Assembly (NCBI RefSeq): GCF_022174665.1
Contig: NZ_CP076562.1
Coordinates: 2,558,525-2,622,524, forward strand
Source: Eubacterium sp. MSJ-33
GTDB lineage: Bacteria; Bacillota; Clostridia; Lachnospirales; Lachnospiraceae
Direction of reading: 5' to 3'
DNA: 64,000 nucleotides
Both the position numbers and the translations under genes were made by a program. A model generated the notes under the pieces. That model saw nothing but the letters and a program-made list of their open reading frames with translations. It was not told the DNA's origin and did not search any database. Shown one piece after another: positions 18,530-27,087 of this stretch. The stretch's first letter is position 1. Each line of letters starts with the position of its first letter.

Positions 18530-19570
18530 ATGATAAATGTAGCAGAGATTACGAAGCGAGGAGCGGAGAACAAAGAACTTCCGCCATGGGTGAATATGCG
18601 CCATGCGTGGATGGTGAATGACGGATTGCGCGACAAAGATCTGGAATATCCGGAAAATGTTGTACAGATCAAAAATTTTGATTATAAGAAGAAATTGGAT
18701 GCAGAGCGGTTTGCTGCGATTTTGGATAGCTGGAAGATGGATAAGCAAAGGGAGCTGTTGTATGCATCATCCGGGGATGCATCGGACATTGATTCAGACA
18801 GCTATGTATCGAACAGTCTGTTTGATCTTTGTGTGCCGGCATCCTATATGGGAGACTCGGATAAAGCATATCCGGTGATTGTCAGTGTGCATGGTGGTGG
18901 CTGGTTTTATGGAGATAAAGAACTGTATAGCCATTATTGCTGTCATTTGGCACAGAGCGGATTTGTAGTTGTGAATTTTAATTATCGTTTGTCACCGCAG
19001 AATAAATATCCGTCTGCTATAGAGGATGTGGCATATCTCGTAAAATATATTGATGATCATGCGCGGGTGTTTGGTCTGGATATGAATCGGTTTTTCATGT
19101 TGGGAGATTCGGCGGGAGCACAGCTTACTGCGCAGTATTGTATTGCTGCGTCAAATCAGGAATATCGGGAGAAACTGGATTATTTTACCTATGATAAACG
19201 ACCAGCCAGAATCTGCTTGAATTGTGGTGCATACGATATGGGAAAGCGGGATGACACGATTTTAGACTGGTATCTTAGAAAAGAGAATTCACTTGTTGTG
19301 TCCAAAGAACAGTACCAGTTGTTTATGGAGCAGTTAGCTTATATGAATATAGATTTCCCGGAAACATATCTGATGTACAGTGAAAATGATGATCTGCGGT
19401 TTCACACGATAGAACTGGATAAGAGGATGAATGATATTGGTGTGGCGCATGTAACGCGGGCATTTGGTGCGGGGCATCCGGAAAGTGGCCATGTATTTCA
19501 TCTGAATCTTCGAAATCCAGATGGTATACAGTGCAACGTGGAGGAGTGTTCTTTTTTCAAAAACAAATAA
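18530..19570 (+). CDS. Alpha/beta hydrolase, hormone-sensitive-lipase-like esterase
   Basis: 346 residues, cytoplasmic. The oxyanion-hole motif HGGGW (after VIVSVHGGGWFYGDKE), the nucleophile elbow GDSAG and a late histidine in GAGHPESGH give the catalytic set of the HSL/BD-FAE esterase family. NYRLSPQNKYPSAIEDV is typical of the same family. It likely hydrolyses small acyl or aryl esters; the natural substrate cannot be read from sequence. GAAAGGAGAGC precedes ATG 18530. It is a single-gene unit followed by its own terminator. Confidence 0.85.
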   Translation: MINVAEITKRGAENKELPPWVNMRHAWMVNDGLRDKDLEYPENVVQIKNFDYKKKLDAERFAAILDSWKMDKQRELLYASSGDASDIDSDSYVSNSLFDLCVPASYMGDSDKAYPVIVSVHGGGWFYGDKELYSHYCCHLAQSGFVVVNFNYRLSPQNKYPSAIEDVAYLVKYIDDHARVFGLDMNRFFMLGDSAGAQLTAQYCIAASNQEYREKLDYFTYDKRPARICLNCGAYDMGKRDDTILDWYLRKENSLVVSKEQYQLFMEQLAYMNIDFPETYLMYSENDDLRFHTIELDKRMNDIGVAHVTRAFGAGHPESGHVFHLNLRNPDGIQCNVEECSFFKNK

Positions 19571-19600
19571 AACTACAAGTTAAATGATTAGTAGAAAAAT

Positions 19601-19632
19601 ACGCAGGTACAAAGTGCTTGCGTGTTTTTTTA
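19601..19632 (+). terminator. Rho-independent terminator after the esterase
   Basis: ACGCAGG pairs with CTTGCGT (one G-T pair), followed by a T-rich tail. Confidence 0.8.
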
Positions 19633-19642
19633 TAAATACAAA

Positions 19643-19692
19643 TTGACAAATTATAGAATTATTATTATACTGAAATAGTAATAATTACTATT
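19643..19692 (+). promoter_or_regulatory. ldh promoter with downstream palindrome
   Basis: TTGACA (19643-19648), a 17-base spacer and TATACT (19666-19671) form a near-consensus sigma-70 promoter. Immediately downstream, at 19674-19692, is a perfect dyad AATAGTAAT / ATTACTATT around a single A. It covers the expected transcription start, which fits a repressor site. It does not match the Rex consensus (TTGTTAA..TTAACAA) I know. Confidence 0.8.
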
Positions 19693-19723
19693 ATTGAAAA
19701 ATTAAACCAAGGGGGAACCAATT

Positions 19724-20680
19724 ATGGGAAATAATAAAGTAAATGCAAAAAAAGCGGTTATGATCGGCTGTGGATTTGTGGGATCGGCATCCGTCTTTGC
19801 TTTGATGCAGAGTGGATTATTCACAGAGATTGCATTGATTGATGCGGACAGGAACAAAGCGGAGGGAGAGGCAATGGATATCAGCCATGGAATCCCATTT
19901 GCTTCACCGATGCGGATTTATGCAGGAGATTATGACGATGTAGCGGATGCGGGAATCGTGATTATCTCCGCGGGGGCCGGACAGAAACCGGGGGAGACAA
20001 GACTGGATCTGGTGAACAAGAATGTTGCAATTTTTAAGTCTATTATCCCGGAGATTGCAAAGCGGAAGTTCGATGGAATCCTGCTTGTGGTAGCGAATCC
20101 GGTCGATATTCTGACACAGGTGGCAATCAAATTGTCCGGACTTCCGGAGCAGAGGGTGATTGGTTCCGGCACAGTGTTAGACAGTGCCAGACTGAAATAT
20201 AAGCTTGGTGAACATTTGTCTGTGGACAGCCGGAGCGTGCATGCGTTTATCGTGGGCGAACATGGCGACAGCGAAGTCGTTGCATGGTCATCTGCAAATG
20301 TCTCCGGTGTGGAATTAAGCGAGATGTGCGAGATGCGTGGACATTATCAGCATAAGGAAAATACGCGGGAGATTGCAGATGCAGTCAAGAACAGTGCATA
20401 TGAAATTATTAACCGGAAGCATGCAACGTATTATGGAATCGCGATGTCTGTAAGGAGAATCTGTGAGGTGATCATGCGGGATGAGAAATCCATCCTGCCG
20501 GTTTCGCACATGATACATGGTGCGTATGGCATCGAGGATGTGGTGCTGAGTATGCCTGCGATTGTCGGTGCAGATGGCGTGGAGACAGATATTCCGATCA
20601 AGTTAAGCGGCGAAGAGGCTCTGAAATTAAAGGAATCGGCAGATGCATTGAAAGAGATTCTTGCATCGCTGGAGTTATAG
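19724..20680 (+). CDS. ldh: L-lactate dehydrogenase
   Basis: 318 residues. It catalyses NADH-dependent reduction of pyruvate to L-lactate, regenerating NAD+ in fermentation. The N-terminal dinucleotide fold is MIGCGFVGSAS; the mobile specificity loop reads AGAGQKPGETRLDL, where Gln (rather than Arg) favours pyruvate over oxaloacetate, separating it from malate dehydrogenase. ANPVDILT, DSARLKYKL and the active-site GEHGDSE are typical. AAGGGGGAA precedes ATG 19724. A membrane protein gene follows after 14 bases and is probably co-transcribed. Confidence 0.93.
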   Translation: MGNNKVNAKKAVMIGCGFVGSASVFALMQSGLFTEIALIDADRNKAEGEAMDISHGIPFASPMRIYAGDYDDVADAGIVIISAGAGQKPGETRLDLVNKNVAIFKSIIPEIAKRKFDGILLVVANPVDILTQVAIKLSGLPEQRVIGSGTVLDSARLKYKLGEHLSVDSRSVHAFIVGEHGDSEVVAWSSANVSGVELSEMCEMRGHYQHKENTREIADAVKNSAYEIINRKHATYYGIAMSVRRICEVIMRDEKSILPVSHMIHGAYGIEDVVLSMPAIVGADGVETDIPIKLSGEEALKLKESADALKEILASLEL

Positions 20681-20694
20681 AAGGAGGAATCGTC

Positions 20695-21462
20695 ATGGAT
20701 TTACGGGTTGGAGTGTCCACGGTTGTTATGAACTGGCTGATTATGTTATATTTCATTATTTTATTTGCGGAACGTGTACAGAGCATCGTGCGTTCCATAA
20801 GGGATAAAGATGTGAAACTGTTCGGAAGTGGCTTCGATAGTTATGTGTATCTGGCTGTGTTCTTATCGCTCGCTGCATTTCTTGTTTTATTGGCAGTGGG
20901 GAATGCAGCGTTCCTGCAATCATTATTTACGATGGATATGAACGTGTATCGTTCCATTGATTACCGGATGCTTTCCATAACCGCAGGAGTCATTCTTGTG
21001 TCTGGCATGGTACATACGGAATATACGATTCCGGGAATCCAGTTTGCATCTTACGGAATGCTGATTGCGGCTTTGATTATCAAGACGGCATGCGTAAACG
21101 CACAGGCGAAAGACAGTGTATTGTTATGGATGTCACTGATCTATCTGATATTATTCTCCATGGCAATTCCGGTCATGTATCATTCGGAAATTGAGAAGGC
21201 CACACTCTTTCATGTGATAGAAGCGGTTGTTTCACTTGCACTTGTTGCAGCGTTCGCAGTCTTGATGTACAAAGTGCTGATAGGAAATGCAGTCGATCTG
21301 TTCTATGTAATTCCGATTGCCATCGCCGTAATCGGAGATACAATCATCGTGGCAATGCGCTGGAAAGAAAAGGTGAATGGCTTTGTTTTGATATTCCTGA
21401 TCGCAGCGTCGGTCATGTGGATTGCCGGAAGGATCGCGGCCGCGGTGCGCCTGCATGGATAG
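20695..21462 (+). CDS. Polytopic membrane protein of unknown function
   Basis: 255 residues, with about seven or eight hydrophobic segments spread over its whole length (for example WLIMLYFIILFAER, YLAVFLSLAAFLVLLAVG, FVLIFLIAASVMWIAG) and very few charged residues between them. I do not recognise the family. AAGGAGGA before ATG 20695 supports the start. The 14-base gap after ldh suggests an operon with it, and a strong terminator follows, so a role tied to fermentation is possible but unproven. Confidence 0.75.
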   Translation: MDLRVGVSTVVMNWLIMLYFIILFAERVQSIVRSIRDKDVKLFGSGFDSYVYLAVFLSLAAFLVLLAVGNAAFLQSLFTMDMNVYRSIDYRMLSITAGVILVSGMVHTEYTIPGIQFASYGMLIAALIIKTACVNAQAKDSVLLWMSLIYLILFSMAIPVMYHSEIEKATLFHVIEAVVSLALVAAFAVLMYKVLIGNAVDLFYVIPIAIAVIGDTIIVAMRWKEKVNGFVLIFLIAASVMWIAGRIAAAVRLHG

Positions 21463-21493
21463 GATATAAAAGTTGTTGGTAAAGATAGAATGA

Positions 21494-21539
21494 AACTGTT
21501 GTCAATGTTAAGTTATGCAAGCATTGGCAGCAGTTTTTT
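21494..21539 (+). terminator. Rho-independent terminator
   Basis: AACTGTTGTCAATG and CATTGGCAGCAGTT form a 14-position stem with two mismatches and a 14-base loop, followed by TTTT. It ends the ldh unit. Confidence 0.85.
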
Positions 21540-21620
21540 CTGTATACAGTTTGTTTGAAGTATGATAGAATCGAAAACAAGTATGTAATTATTTTCTAAG
21601 AGGAAAACAGGGAGGAACGA

Positions 21621-22007
21621 ATGAAAGAATTATTGCAGTTTTTATTGGGAATCGTACTTACATTTATCGGAGTGATTATCTTCTTGCAGAACGTCGTTGT
21701 GAGCAGCTTCACGCTATTTTTCCGGATGGGACGCGTGAATGTCGGCGGTATTCTGATTGTGCTGATCGTTGTGGCATTTATCACGTTTATCGTGAAGCCG
21801 AACATGCTGACCGGACTTTCGCTGATCGGTTTGTGCATTGCATTTTTCGTATGCCTTGTCATTTCGCTGAACGTATCCATGCGTTATATGACCGGTCTGG
21901 AGCTGGCACTGATCCTCGGCACGATCGGCGTCGGTGTCGGATTCATCATCAAGGGTCTGCTCGGTGTAAATAAAGCAGACAAAGAAGGAAAGAAACAAGG
22001 AAAATAA
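21621..22007 (+). CDS. Small four-helix membrane protein, unknown
   Basis: 128 residues, four predicted membrane helices (LGIVLTFIGVIIFLQ, GGILIVLIVVAFITFI, LIGLCIAFFVCLVISL, LALILGTIGVGVGFII) and a short lysine-rich cytoplasmic tail (NKADKEGKKQGK). No recognised family. GGGAGGA lies before ATG 21621. An extended -10-like TGATAGAAT at 21563-21571 could be its promoter. It stands alone between a terminator and an inverted-repeat element. Confidence 0.75.
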   Translation: MKELLQFLLGIVLTFIGVIIFLQNVVVSSFTLFFRMGRVNVGGILIVLIVVAFITFIVKPNMLTGLSLIGLCIAFFVCLVISLNVSMRYMTGLELALILGTIGVGVGFIIKGLLGVNKADKEGKKQGK

Positions 22008-22020
22008 TAAAGATAGAGGA

Positions 22021-22310
22021 CAATTGCGAAACGAGAAATTATACGGTTAATCATATATTTCGATATTGATTCGTGAATATATACGATATGTTTGGAGTTT
22101 AGAAGTTCTTAATGTTCTATGAAGATAGAAGCCATGTTTGAACACGATGTTCAAACAAGCCGCCACTGAGCCATGGACGGCGAATTGGCGGCGGTGGCGT
22201 ATAATATGATTTGTGAATTAGAACATTTAGAACTTCTTAACTTCAATACATTGTATATGGAATGAATCAATATCGAAATATATGTTGAACGTATATACGT
22301 TTCGCAATTG
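22021..22310. repeat. Long inverted-repeat element, copy A
   Basis: The whole 22008-22327 gap is filled by this element. Ends are a perfect 13-base inverted repeat (CAATTGCGAAACG / CGTTTCGCAATTG). Further in, a block of about 21 bases around ATATTTCGATATTGATTC recurs inverted, and imperfect pairing continues along arms of about 120 bases. The centre holds the palindrome GTTTGAACA-CGA-TGTTCAAAC (22136-22156), then AAGCCGCC and a GGCGGCGGTGGC block that can pair with it. It carries no open frame. Copies B (28978-29229) and C (57473-57892, reversed) share the core and arm sequence. It resembles a MITE or a family-specific structured repeat. Its right end lies 5 bases before the SD of the ABC-F gene. 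Confidence 0.85.
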
Positions 22311-22327
22311 CCTGAAAGGAAAGACAG

Positions 22328-23884
22328 ATGATTTTAAATGTTGAGAATTTAACGCACGGTTTTGGCGACCGTGCAATCTTTAATAATGTATCGTTCCGCC
22401 TGCTTGCGGGCGAGCATATCGGCCTGGTCGGTGCGAATGGCGAAGGAAAAAGTACGTTCATGAATATCGTGACCGGTACACTCGCACCGGACGAAGGAAA
22501 AGTAGAATGGAACAAGCATGTGCGGGTTGGATACTTAGACCAGCATGCCGTGCTGGAGAAGGGCATGACGATCGAGGATGTCCTGAAGTCTGCATTTTCA
22601 TATCTGTTTGATATGGAGCAGAACATCAACGAGATCTATGAGAGCATGGCGGATGCGACGGACGATGAAATCGCAGAGATGATGGAAGAGGTTGGTACGC
22701 TGCAGGATATGCTGACGAACCACGATTTTTATATGATCGATGCAAAGGTCGAACAGGTGGCACGGGCACTCGGACTTCTGGAGCTTGGGCTTGACCATGA
22801 TGTGACGGATTTAAGTGGTGGACAGCGTACGAAGGTGCTGCTTGCGAAACTGCTTTTGGAGAAGCCGGAAATCCTGCTTTTAGACGAGCCGACGAACTAT
22901 CTCGATGCGGAGCATATCGAATGGCTGAAGCGGTATCTGCAGGAATATGAGAATGCATTTATCCTGATCAGTCATGATATTCCGTTCTTGAATGATGTCG
23001 TGAATATCATCTATCATATGGAAAATCAGGAGCTGAACCGCTACGTCGGAAACTATGACAAGTTCTTAGAAGTTTATGAGGCGAAGAAGGCACAGCAGGA
23101 GGCTGCCTACCGGAAACAGCAGCAGGAGATCAATGAGCTGAAGGATTTCGTGGCAAGAAACAAAGCACGTGTTGCCACAAGAAATATGGCGATGTCGAGA
23201 CAGAAGAAGCTTGACAAGATGGATGTGATCGAGCTTGCCAAGGAGAAACCAAAGCCGGAGTTTTACTTCAAGGAAGCCCGGACACCGGGTAAGATGCTTT
23301 TTGAGACGGAGGATCTCATCATCGGATATGATAAGAATGCACCGCTTTCCAAGCCAATCAATCTGCGGATGGAGCGCGGCGAGAAGATTGCGATTATCGG
23401 AACAAATGGAATCGGTAAAAGTACATTGCTAAAAAGTCTGCTCGGAATCGTACCGGCATTATCCGGCAAGGTGGAACTGGGCGACTATCTGTACAAGGGA
23501 TATTTCGAACAGGAGATGGCAGGCACAGACAACACCTGCCTGGAGGAAATCTGGCAGGAATTTCCGGGATATTCTCAGTATGAGGTACGATCCGCATTGG
23601 CAAAATGTGGCCTTACGACGAAGCACATCGAGAGCAAGGTGCGTGTCTTGAGTGGTGGAGAACAGGCGAAGGTGCGTCTGTGTAAGCTTATCAACCGGGA
23701 GTCAAACCTGTTGATCTTAGATGAGCCGACAAACCATTTGGATGTGGAAGCGAAGGACGAGTTAAAACGGGCGTTGAAGGAATATCATGGTTCCGTACTT
23801 TTAGTCTGCCATGAGCCGGAATTTTATTCGGATATTGTGACGAAGGTATGGAATCTTGAAGAGTTCAGCCAGTTAGCAGTATAG
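22328..23884 (+). CDS. ABC-F family ATPase
   Basis: 518 residues, two ABC domains on one chain and no membrane segments. Domain 1 has Walker A GANGEGKST, signature LSGGQRTK and Walker B LLLDEPTNYLD. Domain 2 has GTNGIGKST, LSGGEQAK and LLILDEPTNHLD. The charged interdomain linker (about residues 240-310, rich in K/R/Q/E) matches the P-site tRNA-interaction motif region of ABC-F proteins, which act on ribosomes rather than as transporters. Whether it is a housekeeping translation factor or confers antibiotic protection cannot be told from sequence. GAAAGGAAAG precedes ATG 22328. Confidence 0.9.
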   Translation: MILNVENLTHGFGDRAIFNNVSFRLLAGEHIGLVGANGEGKSTFMNIVTGTLAPDEGKVEWNKHVRVGYLDQHAVLEKGMTIEDVLKSAFSYLFDMEQNINEIYESMADATDDEIAEMMEEVGTLQDMLTNHDFYMIDAKVEQVARALGLLELGLDHDVTDLSGGQRTKVLLAKLLLEKPEILLLDEPTNYLDAEHIEWLKRYLQEYENAFILISHDIPFLNDVVNIIYHMENQELNRYVGNYDKFLEVYEAKKAQQEAAYRKQQQEINELKDFVARNKARVATRNMAMSRQKKLDKMDVIELAKEKPKPEFYFKEARTPGKMLFETEDLIIGYDKNAPLSKPINLRMERGEKIAIIGTNGIGKSTLLKSLLGIVPALSGKVELGDYLYKGYFEQEMAGTDNTCLEEIWQEFPGYSQYEVRSALAKCGLTTKHIESKVRVLSGGEQAKVRLCKLINRESNLLILDEPTNHLDVEAKDELKRALKEYHGSVLLVCHEPEFYSDIVTKVWNLEEFSQLAV

Positions 23885-23952
23885 AGTTTCAACGATAAGC
23901 TGTAGCAAGCTGCAACGTCATATGAAAATTTGATAATAATAAAGTATATAAA

Positions 23953-23986
23953 TGCCGTTTGTTTGTGAAAACAGACGGTGTTTTTT
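23953..23986 (+). terminator. Rho-independent terminator after the ABC-F gene
   Basis: GCCGTTTGTTT pairs with AAACAGACGGT (wobbles included) around GTGA, followed by GTTTTTT. It lies in the 321-base gap that otherwise holds the mgl promoter region. Confidence 0.8.
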
Positions 23987-24084
23987 ATGCTAATAAATTT
24001 TGGTTCGTCAAAATTCATATAAAAATTTCATATAATCAAAAAAAATTGCTAATATATCCAAAAATATTCTATTCTTTCCGGACC

Positions 24085-24127
24085 TCATTCCCAATATAAT
24101 GAATTTAGTCAATGAGACAGGGAATGA
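24085..24127 (+). promoter_or_regulatory. mgl promoter region with flanking dyad
   Basis: TATAAT at 24095-24100 has only a poor -35 (TTCTTT at 24072-24077), as expected for an activator-dependent promoter. The -10 box is bracketed by a perfect 8-base inverted repeat, TCATTCCC (24085-24092) and GGGAATGA (24120-24127). An AraC-type response regulator is encoded 5 kb downstream, a natural candidate regulator. Linking the two is inference. Confidence 0.5.
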
Positions 24128-24205
24128 TTCAAAAAAAATGTACAAAATGAACAAAAAGTACGAAGGAACATTTCAACAAGTATTTCATTCATAGGAGGAA
24201 AGAGT

Positions 24206-25468
24206 ATGAAGAAGAAAAAAATCTTAGCTGTAATCGCAGCAGCAACAATGGCACTGTCAATGGTAGGATGTGGATCATCAGGTGGTGGTTCTTCATCAAG
24301 CGGAGTTGCAAATAAGGATAAGCCGCTTGTATGGTACAACCGTCAGCCTTCCAACTCATCAACCGGAGAGCTTGACAAAACAGCCCTTAACTTTAACAAA
24401 GATACTTACTATGTAGGTTTCGATGCGAATCAGGGTGCTGAGCTTCAGGGTGAGATGGTACTTGACTACATCAAGAAGAATGCAGCAACGATCGACCGTA
24501 ACGGTGATGGCGTAATCGGATATGTACTCGCAATCGGCGATATCGGACATAACGATTCCATCGCACGTACAAGAGGTGTCCGTTCCGCACTTGGAACAGG
24601 CGTGGATGCAAATGGCGCAGTTGATTCAGCACCAGCCGGTACAAACGTAGATGGATCTGCAAAGGTTGTACAGGATGCAACACTGGAAGTAGATGGAAAG
24701 AAATACACAATCCGTGAGCTTGCTTCACAGGAGATGAAGAACTCTGCAGGTGCTACATGGGATGCAGCAACCGCAGGTAACGCAATCGGTACATGGACAG
24801 CTTCTTTCGGTGATCAGATCGATGTAGTTGTTTCTAACAACGATGGTATGGGAATGTCAATGTTCAACGCTTGGGCAAAGGACAACAAGGTTCCTACATT
24901 TGGATACGATGCAAACAGCGATGCAGTAGCAGCTATCGCAGAAGGCTACGGCGGAACAATTTCACAGCATGCAGACGTTCAGGCTTACCTTACACTCCGT
25001 GTTCTTCGTAACGCACTTGACGGCGTAGATGTAGACACAGGTATCGGTACAGCAGATGAAGCTGGCAACAAGCTTGATGAGGGTGTTGATTACAGATACT
25101 CAGCAGAAGAGAGATCTTACTACGCATTGAACATTGCAGTAACAGCTGATAACTATCAGGATTTCACAGACTCAACAAAGGTTTATGACAAGGTTTCTAA
25201 GCAGCTCGACTCTAGCAAGAGCCCAGAAAAGAAGGTATGGCTTGATATCTACAACGCTTCAGATAACTTCTTAAGCTCAACATACCAGCCACTTCTTCAG
25301 AATTACGATGATCTTCTGAACCTGAAGGTTGATTACATCGGTGGTGATGGTCAGACAGAGTCTAACATCACAAACCGTCTTGGTAACCCTGGTGAGTACG
25401 ATGCATTTGCAATCAACATGGTTAAGACAGACAACGCAGCATCTTACACATCAATTCTTAACAAGTAA
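24206..25468 (+). CDS. mglB: Galactose/glucose-binding lipoprotein, circularly permuted MglB
   Basis: 420 residues; signal peptide with lipobox SMVGC (lipidated Cys22), so it is anchored outside the membrane and feeds MglAC. Sugar contacts known from E. coli GGBP are mostly present, but in permuted order: N45-R-Q, then H115, D117 and R121 (GHNDSIAR), W185, NND near 211-213, and D235. The Asp and Phe that normally lie near the N-terminus appear near the C-terminus as SDNF (D353, F355), after a linker at about 321-343. Residues 344-420 correspond to the first ~80 residues of ordinary MglB. The paralogue at 33754-34797 has the ordinary order. DRNGDGVIG (97-105) matches the GGBP calcium loop. AGGAGGAAAG lies before ATG 24206. 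Confidence 0.9.
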   Translation: MKKKKILAVIAAATMALSMVGCGSSGGGSSSSGVANKDKPLVWYNRQPSNSSTGELDKTALNFNKDTYYVGFDANQGAELQGEMVLDYIKKNAATIDRNGDGVIGYVLAIGDIGHNDSIARTRGVRSALGTGVDANGAVDSAPAGTNVDGSAKVVQDATLEVDGKKYTIRELASQEMKNSAGATWDAATAGNAIGTWTASFGDQIDVVVSNNDGMGMSMFNAWAKDNKVPTFGYDANSDAVAAIAEGYGGTISQHADVQAYLTLRVLRNALDGVDVDTGIGTADEAGNKLDEGVDYRYSAEERSYYALNIAVTADNYQDFTDSTKVYDKVSKQLDSSKSPEKKVWLDIYNASDNFLSSTYQPLLQNYDDLLNLKVDYIGGDGQTESNITNRLGNPGEYDAFAINMVKTDNAASYTSILNK

Positions 25469-25503
25469 GAGAACTGATTGAACGAACGGTAAATGATTTA
25501 ACC

Positions 25504-25541
25504 AAAGAAGGGTGTCACCTAAAATTGATACCCTTCTTTTT
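25504..25541 (+). terminator. Hairpin between mglB and mglA
   Basis: AAAGAAGGGTGTC pairs with GATACCCTTCTTT, ending in a short T run, inside the transport operon. Such intercistronic hairpins often give partial termination or protect the upstream mRNA, yielding more binding protein than ATPase and permease. It lies 20 bases before mglA. Confidence 0.8.
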
Positions 25542-25560
25542 AAGAAAGGGAAGTAGAGAT

Positions 25561-27069
25561 ATGGCAGATGATAAGAATAAATACATCTTATCGATTCATG
25601 GCATGAGTAAATCATTCGGAAGAAACAAGGTTCTTAACCACATTGATTTGAATGTGAAGCCAGGATCCATCATGGGACTTATGGGTGAGAATGGTGCCGG
25701 AAAATCGACAATGATGAAATGTCTCTTCGGAACCTATCAGAAGGACGAAGGAACAATCGTATTAGATGGCAAGGAAGTTAATTTCTCTGGACCAAAGGAT
25801 GCACTCGAAAACGGAGTTGCAATGGTACATCAGGAATTAAATCAGTGTCTGGAAAGAAATGTAATTGATAATTTGTTCCTCGGTCGATACCCAAAGAATT
25901 CACTTGGTGTGGTCGATGAGGGCAGAATGAAAAAAGAAGCATCTGATCTGTTCAGAAAGCTTGGAATCACAGTGAACCTTACGCAGCCGATGAAGAAGAT
26001 GTCTGTATCAAAGCGTCAGATGTGTGAGATTGCGAAGGCAATTTCATACAATTCAAAGGTAATTGTACTTGATGAGCCGACTTCATCCCTGACAGCACCG
26101 GAAGTAGCAAAGCTCTTCAAGATGATGCGTCAGCTTAAAGAACAGGGAATCTCCCTGATTTATATCTCCCATAAGATGGACGAGATCTTCGAGATCTGCG
26201 ACCAGATTTCCGTATTGCGGGATGGCAGTCTCGTAATGACGAAGGACAGCAAAGATACAAACATGAACGAACTCATATCAGCCATGGTAGGCCGTTCTCT
26301 GGATAACAGATTCCCGCCGGTTGATAATACACCGGGAGAGACAATTCTCTCCGTGCAGAACCTTTCAACAAAATATGCACCGAAGCTCCAGAATATCTCC
26401 TTCGATGTGAAAAAAGGCGAGATATTTGGTTTGTATGGATTGGTCGGTGCAGGTCGTACAGAGCTTCTTGAGACGATATTTGGTATGCGTACAAGAGCAG
26501 CCGGAAACGTTATCTATGATGGTAAGATGATGAATTTTGCATCTCCGAAGGATGCGATGAATCATGGATTTGCCCTCATTACAGAGGAACGTAAGGCAAA
26601 TGGTCTGTTCTTAAAAGCAGATATAACATTTAACACAACCATTGCAAATATGAACCATTATAAGAGTGGACTTGCACTCTCACATGATGACATGGTGCGG
26701 GCAACCGCAGAGGAAATCAAGGTCATGCATACGAAATGTATGGGACCGGATGATATGATTGCAAATCTGTCTGGTGGTAATCAGCAGAAGGTAATCTTCG
26801 GTAAATGGTTGGAGCGGTCTCCGAACATCTTTATGATGGACGATCCGACAAGAGGTATTGATGTTGGAGCAAAATATGAGATTTACGAGTTGATCATTAA
26901 CATGGCAAAGCAGGGTAAGACAATTATTGTTGTTTCTTCTGAGATGCCGGAGATCCTCGGAATCACAAACCGTATTGGCGTTATGTCGAACGGACATTTG
27001 GCAGGTATTGTCAATACGAAGGAGACAAATCAGGAAGAATTATTAAAGCTTAGTGCGAAATATTTGTAA
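25561..27069 (+). CDS. mglA: Galactose ABC transporter ATPase
   Basis: 502 residues with two ABC domains, as usual for monosaccharide importers (MglA/RbsA/XylG). The first has Walker A GENGAGKST and Walker B VIVLDEPTSSL; its signature is degenerate (SVSKRQM). The second has a degenerate Walker A (GLVGAGRTE), signature LSGGNQQK and FMMDDPTRGIDVG. This asymmetry is normal in the family. It powers uptake through MglC. The start is ATG 25561 with GAAAGGGAAG upstream; an in-frame TTG further up lies inside the hairpin and was not chosen. Gap to mglC is 18 bases. Confidence 0.92.
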   Translation: MADDKNKYILSIHGMSKSFGRNKVLNHIDLNVKPGSIMGLMGENGAGKSTMMKCLFGTYQKDEGTIVLDGKEVNFSGPKDALENGVAMVHQELNQCLERNVIDNLFLGRYPKNSLGVVDEGRMKKEASDLFRKLGITVNLTQPMKKMSVSKRQMCEIAKAISYNSKVIVLDEPTSSLTAPEVAKLFKMMRQLKEQGISLIYISHKMDEIFEICDQISVLRDGSLVMTKDSKDTNMNELISAMVGRSLDNRFPPVDNTPGETILSVQNLSTKYAPKLQNISFDVKKGEIFGLYGLVGAGRTELLETIFGMRTRAAGNVIYDGKMMNFASPKDAMNHGFALITEERKANGLFLKADITFNTTIANMNHYKSGLALSHDDMVRATAEEIKVMHTKCMGPDDMIANLSGGNQQKVIFGKWLERSPNIFMMDDPTRGIDVGAKYEIYELIINMAKQGKTIIVVSSEMPEILGITNRIGVMSNGHLAGIVNTKETNQEELLKLSAKYL

Positions 27070-27087
27070 TAGAGAGGAGTTTTGGCG

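Noticed and set aside
24206..25468. mglB truncated or chimeric by deletion
   Set aside because: The segment missing from the N-terminus is present at the C-terminus with its contact residues, in one open frame, so permutation explains it better.
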